A stretch of 54,014 bases of DNA from CAIMUM01 sp034429715 (GTDB lineage: Bacteria; Chloroflexota; Dehalococcoidia; GIF9; UBA5629), in NCBI GenBank assembly GCA_034429715.1, contig DAOUFR010000015.1, positions 1 to 54,014 on the forward strand. Reading direction: 5' to 3'. Positions within the stretch are counted from its first letter, which is position 1, and every line of letters starts with the position of its first letter. The translations under genes and the position numbers were made by a program. Of the stretch, positions 7,847 through 15,018 are shown piece after piece. Under the pieces are notes generated by a model that worked only from the letters and a program-made list of their open reading frames with translations, was not told the origin of the DNA and did not search any database.

Positions 7847-8257
7847 GTGAAAGCGTCACATGCAATGGTATTCTACGCGATCTTTTTCACAATTGTGGCG
7901 GTGGTGATAGCAGGCTTTACATATAAACAGACCACGTCAGGTATCTCATCTTTGTGGCTTACTCCCCAGGAAGCCAAGGAACTGCTTGACGAGACTACCG
8001 ACGTGGTCGTTATAGATCTGTCGCGCCGTTTTTATGATGATGGCCATTTACCCGGCGCAATCAATTATCCTAAATGTACTATTCCAGCAGCGATGTCGGA
8101 TTGGGACAAGAACGCGACATATATAGTTTACAGCCACTGGACGGGTGCTCCGCTGTCAGCCGCCGGCCTGCTCAAGGACGCAGGTTTTAAGAATGTGTAT
8201 GCCCTCAAGGGCAATTTCGGCGCCTGGGTAAATGCAGGTTACCCGGTAGAAGAATGA
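7847..8257 (+). CDS. Membrane-anchored rhodanese-like protein without catalytic Cys
   Basis: About 136 residues from GTG 7847, chosen because GAAGGAG stands seven bases upstream; an earlier in-frame GTG at 7808 has no such site. One N-terminal membrane segment (about residues 7-24) precedes a single rhodanese domain with DVVVIDLSRRFYDDGHLPGAINYP and a C-terminal GNFGAWVNAGYPVEE. The active-site loop, usually VYC-x4-[RS]-S, reads VYSHWTGAPLS: the Cys is a Ser (AGC), and the only Cys lies elsewhere (YPKC). It is probably not a sulfurtransferase; a binding or scaffold role is inferred. It ends 6 bp from the convergent membrane-protein gene. Confidence 0.85.
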   Translation: MKASHAMVFYAIFFTIVAVVIAGFTYKQTTSGISSLWLTPQEAKELLDETTDVVVIDLSRRFYDDGHLPGAINYPKCTIPAAMSDWDKNATYIVYSHWTGAPLSAAGLLKDAGFKNVYALKGNFGAWVNAGYPVEE

Positions 8258-8263
8258 GATGTC

Positions 8264-8641
8264 CTATTTACCTCCCTGTACAGAATATGGTGTAACGAAG
8301 CCGGCGCGCGGAACGGATGGTTTCGGCTGTGAAGCCGTTTCAGCGATCTCCGACCGGCTGGTGACCAGGCTGTCGGAATACGATTTAACGGGTTCTTCAA
8401 CTATTGCGGGAACTGCCTTGTGTCCGGCCTGGAGAAGCAGGGCCGTGAAGAACAGGCCAATCAGCGAACCGACGAACGGCATGATGAACTTTAGCAGGTG
8501 GATATTGAGCGCAGCATCAGCCTGTACCCCTATCCAGAAGCACCCGCCCATGCATATCGGCATGATAATGAACAACACCAGGAGGAACTTGTACAGGAAT
8601 TCTAAAGTGCCTATTTTTATGGTAGTCAATCGCTTTAGCAT
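8264..8641 (-). CDS. Small two-TM membrane protein, unknown function
   Basis: 125 residues starting at ATG 8641, which overlaps the stop of the upstream 37-residue gene as ATGCTAA; a longer in-frame extension would cover that gene and is unlikely. Two hydrophobic segments (about residues 15-39 and 48-72) flank a short loop. A polar C-terminal tail rich in Ser, Pro and Glu follows. The first segment contains a Cys pair (PICMGGCFW). I do not recognise the family. Because of the start-stop overlap it is probably made together with the 37-residue peptide, and the two may form one membrane complex. Confidence 0.7.
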   Translation of the reverse strand: MLKRLTTIKIGTLEFLYKFLLVLFIIMPICMGGCFWIGVQADAALNIHLLKFIMPFVGSLIGLFFTALLLQAGHKAVPAIVEEPVKSYSDSLVTSRSEIAETASQPKPSVPRAGFVTPYSVQGGK

Positions 8642-8748
8642 TGCCCTAACACCCAGGTCAGCATTGAGAATGCCGCTATGATACCTGTAAGGACGGCTAC
8701 GGCAATGAACGCAGATACCAGCCCAATGGTCCAACCTTCACTTTCCAT
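8635..8748 (-). CDS. 37-residue single-TM peptide, OadG-like
   Basis: ATG 8748 follows GGAGG with six bases spacing. It encodes 37 residues beginning MESEGWTIGLVSAFIAVAVL and ending TWVLGQC. One membrane helix spans nearly the whole peptide. The short acidic N-terminus before a single helix recalls the small gamma subunit (OadG) of sodium-pumping decarboxylases, but that is only a resemblance. The TAA stop overlaps the ATG of the next gene (ATGCTAA), a classic coupled arrangement. Dyad site 3 (8869) lies upstream and could control both. Confidence 0.65.
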   Translation of the reverse strand: MESEGWTIGLVSAFIAVAVLTGIIAAFSMLTWVLGQC

Positions 8749-8780
8749 GAAAAACCTCCAACATATTATTTCCACGGTTT

Positions 8781-8811
8781 CCGGGCCGCCCCCGCCAGGT
8801 CGCGGGCCCGG
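8781..8811. repeat. GC-rich stem-loop upstream of the small membrane operon
   Basis: CCGGGC and GCCCGG close an imperfect GC-only hairpin in the leader of the minus-strand peptide gene, about 35-70 bases before its start. It could be an RNA structure in the leader. No known riboswitch is recognised. Confidence 0.3.
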
Positions 8812-8868
8812 GGCCGTTGGATCACACCCTTGTCAGCCCGGGGTGATTTGCCCCGCTGTAATAACTTC

Positions 8869-8884
8869 ATTCACTTTAGTAAAG
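8869..8884. promoter_or_regulatory. 16-bp dyad, site 3 of the family
   Basis: ATTCACTTTAGTAAAG lies between the HTH gene ending at 8943 and the 37-residue peptide gene, about 120 bp upstream of the latter's start. It is nearly the same as site 2. Confidence 0.5.
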
Positions 8885-8942
8885 ACACATCCGGGTAAAG
8901 CGATACGCCGTCTTGTTACAGGGAGATATAAGTTCATGTTTT

Positions 8943-9164
8943 CTAACCGCCCTGTGGTTTGGCCGGTGTTTGATCCCGTAAATATTTCAGGCAAATATCA
9001 GGGTAATGTGTTGCCAACCCCTGCAGGAAACGCCGCCCCGGTTTTTTGTCTCCAATCAGCACCAGACACAGCATCGATGGTGATATCCCCAACTTGGAGG
9101 CAAGCCTGGCATTGGTCAGCTTCTCCTGCTGCATTATCCTGTAAAGCTCGGCCTGAAGTTTCAT
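8943..9164 (-). CDS. Small HTH DNA-binding protein (Cro/CI-like)
   Basis: About 73 residues from ATG 9164. The helix-turn-helix reads LTNARLASKLGISPSMLCLVL (broken here as LTNARLASKLG then ISPSMLCLVL), near residues 16-36. The remainder is a short basic tail (KKPGRRF) ending in a Pro-rich stretch. No Shine-Dalgarno is visible; an upstream in-frame start near 9200 is possible. It is divergent from the larger HTH gene at 9284. Two copies of the dyad family (9165, 9186) lie directly at its start, which suits autoregulation. It is probably a small repressor of the local gene set. Confidence 0.75.
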   Translation of the reverse strand: MKLQAELYRIMQQEKLTNARLASKLGISPSMLCLVLIGDKKPGRRFLQGLATHYPDICLKYLRDQTPAKPQGG

Positions 9165-9180
9165 TTTTACTATATTAAAC
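9165..9180. promoter_or_regulatory. 16-bp dyad, site 4 of the family
   Basis: TTTTACTATATTAAAC abuts the start codon of the minus-strand HTH gene, so a bound protein would block its transcription or initiation region. It is AT-rich and weaker than site 6. Confidence 0.4.
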
Positions 9181-9185
9181 AAATA

Positions 9186-9201
9186 ATTTACTAAAATCAA
9201 T
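9186..9201. promoter_or_regulatory. 16-bp dyad, site 5 of the family
   Basis: ATTTACTAAAATCAAT keeps the left half ATTTACT of the consensus and a degenerate right half. It lies in the divergent promoter region of the two HTH genes. Confidence 0.35.
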
Positions 9202-9236
9202 AGGTTTTCGGACCTTTTTGGCCCGTTGTATAAAAC

Positions 9237-9252
9237 ATTTACTATGGTAAAT
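9237..9252. promoter_or_regulatory. 16-bp perfect dyad, site 6 of the family
   Basis: ATTTAC-TATG-GTAAAT has perfect six-base arms and sits about 30 bp upstream of the larger HTH gene's start. It is the best copy and defines the consensus ATTTACTATGGTAAAT. Confidence 0.6.
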
Positions 9253-9283
9253 AAACAGTCTTGTGGAGGGTGGAAAAGAGATT

Positions 9284-9865
9284 ATGTTAGGTGAATATGT
9301 AAAAGGAACACGCACAAAGAGGGGATTATCGCAGGCCGAACTGGCCAAGCTGGCCGACCTGTCCCCGTCGTTTATCTGTCGTATCGAGAAGGGCGACTAT
9401 AAGTCGGTTACCCTTGCATCGTTGAGCAAGTTATCGCGCGCACTCAAGGTGCCCATCAATGAGTTGAGCAATTTCGTACTCGAAAAGGGCCCCAGGGATG
9501 ATTTGCTAAAGAAAACACCCTATGAGATAATGAATGAACTGCAATTATCGCTGCCGGCCGTGGTCGCGGTATACGCGGCGATCGACAGCAAACAAATAAT
9601 TGAATATGTCTTTGTGCCGAGGGAGTTGGCCTTAAGCGGAGGTAGAGAGATGAAGCTGATAGGCATTAAATCCAGCGACCTGGAGTACGATAATGTTGTA
9701 CACAAGGGTGACATCATTATCTGCGGTAAAGACATGGAACCGGCGCCCGGCGATCTCTGCCTCAAGATGGAAGGTGACCGGATGGTAATAGCCCCTTATA
9801 AAAAGAAAGAGGATATCTTTGCCTTGATTGTGCAGGTTGTGCGGGTGGTCAAGAAGCTGAACTGA
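9284..9865 (+). CDS. XRE-family transcriptional regulator with LexA/S24-like C-terminal domain
   Basis: 193 residues from ATG 9284. GGAGGG is 13 bases upstream and AAAAGAG closer; an in-frame GTG at 9263 lacks a site. The XRE helix-turn-helix (SQAELAKLADLSPSFICRIE) is near residues 16-35. The C-terminal half, with HKGDIIICGKDMEPAPGDLCL, resembles the beta-rich S24/LexA-type sensor fold, but I cannot identify the Ser-Lys dyad, so it may not self-cleave. It is divergent from the small HTH gene, a CI/Cro-like arrangement, though no phage genes are present. It is the likely partner of the dyad family at 7542-9252. A strong terminator follows. Confidence 0.85.
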   Translation: MLGEYVKGTRTKRGLSQAELAKLADLSPSFICRIEKGDYKSVTLASLSKLSRALKVPINELSNFVLEKGPRDDLLKKTPYEIMNELQLSLPAVVAVYAAIDSKQIIEYVFVPRELALSGGREMKLIGIKSSDLEYDNVVHKGDIIICGKDMEPAPGDLCLKMEGDRMVIAPYKKKEDIFALIVQVVRVVKKLN

Positions 9866-9886
9866 CCCTTTTTTCCGGAACTATGA

Positions 9887-9916
9887 GGGGGACGGTAAAC
9901 ACCGTCCCCCTTTTTT
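9887..9916 (+). terminator. Intrinsic terminator after the XRE regulator
   Basis: GGGGGACGGT and ACCGTCCCCC form a perfect ten-base stem with an AAAC loop, followed by TTTTTT. A textbook rho-independent terminator on the plus strand. Confidence 0.92.
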
Positions 9917-9986
9917 ATTTGAGCGGGTTTCCCTTTTAAATCGCTCGTGATATGATAAGCCGCGTCCCGGTATATTGAAAACAGCT

Positions 9987-10997
9987 ATGATAAAACGGGC
10001 TTTGATAACAGGTGTCGGCGGCCAGGATGGGGCCTATCTATCTCAATTGCTGCTTGAAAAAGGCTACGAGGTATTCGGCCTGGATATAGATATCGATGCG
10101 CAAACCTGCTGGCGCCTGCATTATCTGGATATATACGATAAAGTCAATTTGATTAAGGCCGATTTGACGGACGGTAAAGCCCTGCTGCGCGCGGTGAAAA
10201 AGAGCAGACCCGGCGAGATCTACAATTTGGCGGCGCACAGCTCACCCGGCAGCTCCTTCCGGCTTCCTATTGAATGCGGCGATATAACAGGTCTGGGTTT
10301 TATACGCCTCCTCGAAGCAGCCAGGGAGGCCGGCTCTCATTCCAAAATATTCCAGGCATCGACGCGAGACCTCTTCGGCGCCGGTGACGGCAGCGCATTT
10401 AACGAAGATCGGCCTTTCAGACCAGCCAATCCCTATGCTGCTGCCAAGCTATACGCCCACTGGATGGCCAGAATCTATCGCGACAGCTACGGCATGTTTA
10501 TCTGCAACGGTATCATGTTCAACCACGAATCACCGCTGCGCGGAATCGAGTTCGTTACTCGCAAGATTAGCGATGCTGTGGCCAGAATATCGCTGGGAAA
10601 GCAGAGCCGTCTGGCGCTGGGCAATATCGGCGCAAAGATAGACTGGGGATATGCCCCCGAATATATGCAGGCTGCCTGGCGGATGCTTCAACGGGATGCT
10701 CCGGACGATTATGTTATCGCTACCGGACAGGTACACAGTGTGGAGGAATTTGCACGCAAGGCCTTCCAGGTCGTGGGATTGAACTGGTCGGACCATATTG
10801 AATCCGACGCCGGTTTGCTGCGGCCGGCCGACGTCGTGATGCAAAAAGGTGATTTCGCCAAAGCCAGAGCCCGGCTGAATTGGAAGCCGCAGGTGAAATT
10901 CGACAGGCTGGTGGAGATCATGGTCGAGGAGGACCTGAGGCGTTGGAAACGACACCTCGATGGTGAACGATTTCCCTGGGATGTAAACGAAACGTAG
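9987..10997 (+). CDS. GDP-mannose 4,6-dehydratase-like SDR (divergent paralogue)
   Basis: 336 residues from ATG 9987 (TTG 9975 is also in frame; neither has a clear ribosome site). It is an extended short-chain dehydrogenase with GVGGQDGAYL at the N-terminus, the Y-x3-K pair in NPYAAAKLYAHW, and the GMD-type segment FNHESPLRG. It is related to the next gene along its whole length but differs at key places. The catalytic stretch is ASTRDLFG, where GMD has ST-S-E (Glu to Asp). The NADP-binding VRR segment is replaced by GLDIDID, suggesting NAD(H). It is probably a nucleotide-sugar dehydratase or epimerase-type enzyme with changed specificity, not a simple duplicate. Confidence 0.85.
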   Translation: MIKRALITGVGGQDGAYLSQLLLEKGYEVFGLDIDIDAQTCWRLHYLDIYDKVNLIKADLTDGKALLRAVKKSRPGEIYNLAAHSSPGSSFRLPIECGDITGLGFIRLLEAAREAGSHSKIFQASTRDLFGAGDGSAFNEDRPFRPANPYAAAKLYAHWMARIYRDSYGMFICNGIMFNHESPLRGIEFVTRKISDAVARISLGKQSRLALGNIGAKIDWGYAPEYMQAAWRMLQRDAPDDYVIATGQVHSVEEFARKAFQVVGLNWSDHIESDAGLLRPADVVMQKGDFAKARARLNWKPQVKFDRLVEIMVEEDLRRWKRHLDGERFPWDVNET

Positions 10998-11019
10998 GGA
11001 TGGGCCTTCAGGCCCATCC
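10998..11019 (+). terminator. Stem-loop between the two dehydratase genes
   Basis: GGATGGGCC and GGCCCATCC form a nine-base stem with a TTCA loop directly after the stop of the first gene. There is no T-run, so it may be a partial attenuator or an mRNA-processing and stability element. Confidence 0.45.
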
Positions 11020-11057
11020 GGGAAATGAATAATCGCGGACACACATTAAGGAGAGAA

Positions 11058-12107
11058 ATGGCTAAGAAGGTGTTTATCACGGGCATCACCGGTCAGGACG
11101 GATCTTACCTGGCCGAGCTTTTACTGTGTAAGGGATACGAGGTGCACGGCATAGTGCGCCGCGCCAGCACCTTCCATACCACACGGTTGGATCATATAAA
11201 GTTCGGCGCCGGCGATAGGAAGGAGCGGCTTTTCCTGCATTACGGGGATATGACCGATTCCTCCAATCTCAACCGTGTGCTGGAGAAGGTGCAGCCGGAC
11301 GAAATATACAACCTGGCTGCCCAGAGCCACGTACAGATTTCGTTCGAGGTGCCGGAGTACAGCGCTGAGGTTGACGGTATCGGCGTATTAAGGTTGCTGG
11401 ATGCCATCCGCGAGACCAAGCTCAAGACCAGGTTTTACCAGGCCTCCAGTTCCGAGCTCTTCGGCAAGGTGTCCGAGAAAATACAGAGTGAGCGGACGCC
11501 TTTTTACCCGCGCAGCCCGTATGCCGCAGCCAAGCTCTTCGGATACTGGATCGTGGTCAACTATCGCGAAGCATACAACCTTTTCGCCTGCAACGGCATT
11601 TTATTCAATCATGAGTCTCCCCGCCGCGGCGAGAATTTTGTCACCCGCAAGGTCACCAGCGGCATCGCACAGATCCTGGCCGGTAAAACGGATCATATCT
11701 CCATGGGCAATATGGATGCGCAGCGCGACTGGGGATATGCCCCCGAGTATGTAGAAGTTATGTGGAAGATGCTGCAGGCCGAGAAGCCGGCGGACTATGT
11801 GGTCGGCACAGGCCGTAAACACTCTGTAAAGGAGTTTATCGAGAGTGCATTCGCCTACGCAGGCCTTGACTGGCACAAGCATGTCCGGCAGGACGCGCGT
11901 TTTCTACGGCCCACCGAAGTGGACGAGTTGCAGGCTGATCCTTCAAAGGCGGCAAGGGAGCTGGGCTGGAAGCCGAAGGTAGGGTTTGATGAGCTGGTCA
12001 TGATTATGGTGGATGCCGATATGCGCGCCCTCGGCCTGAAGCCCGTTGGCAAGGGCGATAAATTCCTCAAGGAAGCATTTCCTTCGCGCTGGTGGGAGAT
12101 CGACTAG
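11058..12107 (+). CDS. gmd: GDP-mannose 4,6-dehydratase
   Basis: 349 residues from ATG 11058, chosen for AAGGAG just upstream. It converts GDP-D-mannose to GDP-4-keto-6-deoxy-D-mannose, the entry to GDP-fucose, rhamnose and perosamine synthesis. Visible are the nucleotide-binding GITGQDGSYLAELL (near 8), the NADP-contacting VRRAST (near 34), the catalytic ASSSELFG with Glu, YAAAKLFGYW with Tyr/Lys, and FNHESPRRGENFVTRK. Length and motifs are fully canonical apart from Ser in place of the usual Thr at the first catalytic position. No downstream reductase or epimerase (fcl, rmd) is in the window. It probably supplies sugars to the surface glycans suggested by the cluster at 43.6-47.9 kb. Confidence 0.95.
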   Translation: MAKKVFITGITGQDGSYLAELLLCKGYEVHGIVRRASTFHTTRLDHIKFGAGDRKERLFLHYGDMTDSSNLNRVLEKVQPDEIYNLAAQSHVQISFEVPEYSAEVDGIGVLRLLDAIRETKLKTRFYQASSSELFGKVSEKIQSERTPFYPRSPYAAAKLFGYWIVVNYREAYNLFACNGILFNHESPRRGENFVTRKVTSGIAQILAGKTDHISMGNMDAQRDWGYAPEYVEVMWKMLQAEKPADYVVGTGRKHSVKEFIESAFAYAGLDWHKHVRQDARFLRPTEVDELQADPSKAARELGWKPKVGFDELVMIMVDADMRALGLKPVGKGDKFLKEAFPSRWWEID

Positions 12108-12278
12108 CCGACCTGACATCCGAGTTCCAATGCACCGGTTGATTAAGAGTCAGTTGCTCTGCAGTTTCTGCTAATTCGCATGCCGATCTTCTCTGCACTT
12201 GAGCGTATTCATGGCTTGATCCAATGATAAACTGCTAAAAAACCATATATGATTTCAATAAATTGGAAAAATTTAAGT

Positions 12279-12355
12279 TGGTCGGGGTGGTCGGATTTGA
12301 ACCGACGACCACCTGAACCCCATTCAGGTGCGCTACCAGGCTGCGCTACACCCCG
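12279..12355 (-). tRNA. tRNA-Pro (GGG)
   Basis: The minus strand folds to a cloverleaf. The acceptor CGGGGTG pairs with CACCCCG, followed by A and an encoded CCA (12279-12281). The anticodon stem CCTGA/TCAGG encloses ATGGGGT, giving anticodon GGG. The T-loop GGTTCAAATCC is standard. The 170 bp between the gmd gene and this tRNA show no gene. Confidence 0.95.
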
Positions 12356-12447
12356 TGTCTGAGAAACGAAAATATGTTATCATAATTAGGCTTCAGCGGG
12401 CAATGTGAATTGCCTTAATTTTATTTTATAGACGAGAGGTTTCAGAA

Positions 12448-13713
12448 TTGGCTGGAAAACACCGTAAGGCAAATATCACCAGGACCCCAACTAAACGGCA
12501 GGCCTCCAGGTGGAAAAAGGAGAAAAGGCTCTCACAGATCATCGGGATCGTTACGGGCGTCGTCATTGCCGCTGTGCTCGGCATTATCGGCTTCTGGTAT
12601 TACAGCGAGCAGGTCATGCCGTTTCAGCAAACCGTGCTTAAAGTCAATGATAAATCGTACAGTATGGACTACTACATAAAGATACTGGACTTTTACTCGA
12701 AAGGCCAGTCCAGCGATGTGGTCAAGCTCTTTCCCGATATGGTCGCCCAGGGTATAGCGCAGGGTCAGGTTATAATCGAAGCAGCAGCCGCAGAAAATAT
12801 TACTGTCAGCGACGATGAGATAACCAAAGAACTGGAAGTCATGAAACTGGATAAAAACGATGTCGGCACCGATATTGTCAGAGCCAGAGTAATTGCCCGT
12901 AAACATTCGGAGATGCAGTGCGTGCCGCACCTGCCTGGACCGGTTGAGCAAGTGGAGGCGCAGGCCATGTTGATCGAAACCAAATCCATGGCTGATGACC
13001 GCAGACAGAAGTTGATACTGGGAGATAATTTCTCCAATATGGCGGGGCTTCTTTCACTGGACTCGTTTACACAGGGGAAAAGAGGCTACCTAGGATGGGT
13101 GCCTAAAGGCTTTGAAGACAGGGTACTTGGCACTCTCAAGGACTCTGCCTTGAAAAATGTGCTTTTCAACCTTAATGTCAAAGAAATAAGCGATCCCATT
13201 TATGATGCTGGTGCTGAGAAACCTTTCGGCTACTGGGTGTTGGAAGTGCTGGAGAAGGACGATACCCAGGGAGTGCATGCCAGGGGCATACTGTTCTCCT
13301 CAGAGGATGATGCCAGGATGGTGAGGGAACGGCTGCTCAATGGAGAAAACTGGGATAGTCTGGCCAGGCAATATTCACAGCATACCAGTAAGGACAGCGG
13401 CGGAGACCTGGATTGGATCGTACCCGGCATGGATGATACCCAGCTCGGACGCATGCTCAGCACGCTCGAGGTCAAACAGATAAGTCCTGTTATGCGTGAC
13501 GACAGTGTTAAAACAGGTGGCGGGTACTGGATTGTGCAGGTGCTCGATAAGCAGGTCCGTCCGCTCGATGGTGTCATAATGCAATCGCTTGAAGAGGAAT
13601 GCTTGAGCAGCTGGATGCAGGAATTGATGAAAGAAGCGAAGGTCGAGAACTTGCTGGATCAGAAACAGAAGGACTTCGCTGTTGATAAGGTGATAAAGAG
13701 CAGGAGCCAATAA
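12448..13713 (+). CDS. Membrane-anchored parvulin-type peptidyl-prolyl isomerase (PpiC/SurA-like)
   Basis: 421 residues from TTG 12448, preceded by GAGAGG. A basic N-terminus (KRQASRWKKEKR) leads into one membrane helix (about 31-53), so the rest should be extracytoplasmic. A SurA-N-like helical region is followed by a degenerate parvulin-like unit (about 180-270) and a clearer one (about 275-375, with ARGILFSSEDDARMV, SGGDLDWIVPG and GGGYWIVQVLD). It probably helps fold exported proteins, like PrsA in other monoderms. It ends 2 bp before homoserine dehydrogenase, so the two are likely co-transcribed, though functionally unrelated. Confidence 0.87.
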   Translation: MAGKHRKANITRTPTKRQASRWKKEKRLSQIIGIVTGVVIAAVLGIIGFWYYSEQVMPFQQTVLKVNDKSYSMDYYIKILDFYSKGQSSDVVKLFPDMVAQGIAQGQVIIEAAAAENITVSDDEITKELEVMKLDKNDVGTDIVRARVIARKHSEMQCVPHLPGPVEQVEAQAMLIETKSMADDRRQKLILGDNFSNMAGLLSLDSFTQGKRGYLGWVPKGFEDRVLGTLKDSALKNVLFNLNVKEISDPIYDAGAEKPFGYWVLEVLEKDDTQGVHARGILFSSEDDARMVRERLLNGENWDSLARQYSQHTSKDSGGDLDWIVPGMDDTQLGRMLSTLEVKQISPVMRDDSVKTGGGYWIVQVLDKQVRPLDGVIMQSLEEECLSSWMQELMKEAKVENLLDQKQKDFAVDKVIKSRSQ

Positions 13714-13715
13714 AG

Positions 13716-15017
13716 TTGCAAAAGAAACGGCCCGTCAATATAGGCCTTTTAGGTATAGGCACCATCGGAACCGGTGTGGCTAAAGGGCTGGTTGCGCGGA
13801 GCCAGATACTGGCGCGTCAGGCGGGTTGTCCGCTTGTCCTTAAGGCGGTGGTCGAGAAAGACGTGTCCAGGCACGGCTCGGCCGGGCTGGACCGCGCCAT
13901 CTTTACCGATGATTACCGCGGGGTGGTCTACGGGGACGAAATCGATATAGTCATCGAGCTGATCGGCGGGGAATATCCGGCCTTCGACTATATTAAGGAA
14001 GCGCTTTCCAACGGTAAACATGTTGTCACCGCTAATAAAGAGGTCATGGCCAAACACGGCACGGAGTTGCTGTCGATCGCCAAGGAACACCACGCAGGAC
14101 TGCGTTTCGAGGCCAGCGTGGGCGGCGGCATCCCGCTAATATCTCCCTTCCAGAGGGACCTGGTAGCCAATGACATACAGGCCATCTATGCCATTGTTAA
14201 CGGCACGACCAACTATATTCTTACGCGCATGGCGCACGATAAGCTTGATTTCAACCTGGCGCTCAAGCAGGCTCAGAAACTGGGCTATGCCGAAGCCAAT
14301 CCTGCCAACGACATCGGGGGACTGGATGCGGCATACAAACTGGCCATTTTAACCTCGCTGGGATTCGACATGGATGTGAACTTCGACGAGATCTTCTACG
14401 AAGGCATATCCCGGCTCAAGCCGCAGGATTTCAGCTACGCCGAGGAGTTCGGCTACGCCATTAAACTGCTGGCCATAGCCAAGAGATCCAATAATCTGGT
14501 GGAGGCCAGGGTGCAGCCGGTATTGATACCGGCTGAATCGCTGCTGGCCAAGGTAGACGGCGTCTATAATGCCATCTACGTCTCAGGCGATCTGGTGGGC
14601 AACGTGCTCTTTTATGGACAGGGAGCAGGACCTTCAGCAACCTCCAGCGCGGTTCTGGCGGATGTAATCAATATTGCACAAAATATCAGCGCCGGACGCG
14701 ACAACGCGCCGCGCTTCATACCTGAGAAGAAGTCGGGCATCAAACCCATGTCCGAAATCCAGACACGCTACTACTTTCGCATGAAGGTGCAGGACAAGGC
14801 CGGTGTGCTGGCGCGCATCGCCAATGTGATGGGAGATCACAGCATCAGCATTTCCTCGGTCAAGCAGCAGGAATCGGACGCCTCGACCAACACTGCGGAG
14901 ATTGTTATTATGACGCACCCTGCCCGTGAGAGCGCAGTTCAGGATGCCATTAAAATAATTAACAAGCTGCCTGTGGTCAAGGAGATCAGTAACTTCATCA
15001 GGGTGGAGGCTATCTGA
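13716..15017 (+). CDS. hom: Homoserine dehydrogenase
   Basis: 433 residues, starting at TTG 13716. It reduces aspartate semialdehyde to homoserine with NAD(P)H, the branch point to threonine and methionine. The dinucleotide-binding motif GLLGIGTIGTGVAKGL is at the N-terminus, TANKE and the catalytic region GGGIPLI-NGTTNYILT (two separate segments) are in the middle, and a C-terminal ACT domain (about 352-425, KVQDKAGVLARIANVMGDHS) suggests feedback control by threonine. Thirteen codons in and onward the reading is the standard hom length. The stop is 1 bp from the thrC start (TGAGATG), a coupled pair. Confidence 0.97.
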   Translation: MQKKRPVNIGLLGIGTIGTGVAKGLVARSQILARQAGCPLVLKAVVEKDVSRHGSAGLDRAIFTDDYRGVVYGDEIDIVIELIGGEYPAFDYIKEALSNGKHVVTANKEVMAKHGTELLSIAKEHHAGLRFEASVGGGIPLISPFQRDLVANDIQAIYAIVNGTTNYILTRMAHDKLDFNLALKQAQKLGYAEANPANDIGGLDAAYKLAILTSLGFDMDVNFDEIFYEGISRLKPQDFSYAEEFGYAIKLLAIAKRSNNLVEARVQPVLIPAESLLAKVDGVYNAIYVSGDLVGNVLFYGQGAGPSATSSAVLADVINIAQNISAGRDNAPRFIPEKKSGIKPMSEIQTRYYFRMKVQDKAGVLARIANVMGDHSISISSVKQQESDASTNTAEIVIMTHPARESAVQDAIKIINKLPVVKEISNFIRVEAI

Positions 15018-15018
15018 G

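Noticed and set aside
8259..8681. A 140-codon plus-strand open frame opposite the small two-TM gene
   Set aside because: The minus-strand frame has a proper ribosome site, hydrophobic helices and a coupled upstream peptide; the plus frame has odd composition and no site.
8678..9178. A 166-codon plus-strand open frame spanning the gap and the small HTH gene
   Set aside because: It covers a clear minus-strand HTH gene and GC-rich intergenic hairpins, has no ribosome site and no recognisable features.
8943..9865. Prophage immunity region (CI/Cro-like divergent pair)
   Set aside because: The pair looks similar, but there are no integrase, structural or lysis genes or attachment sites nearby, so a chromosomal regulator pair is preferred.
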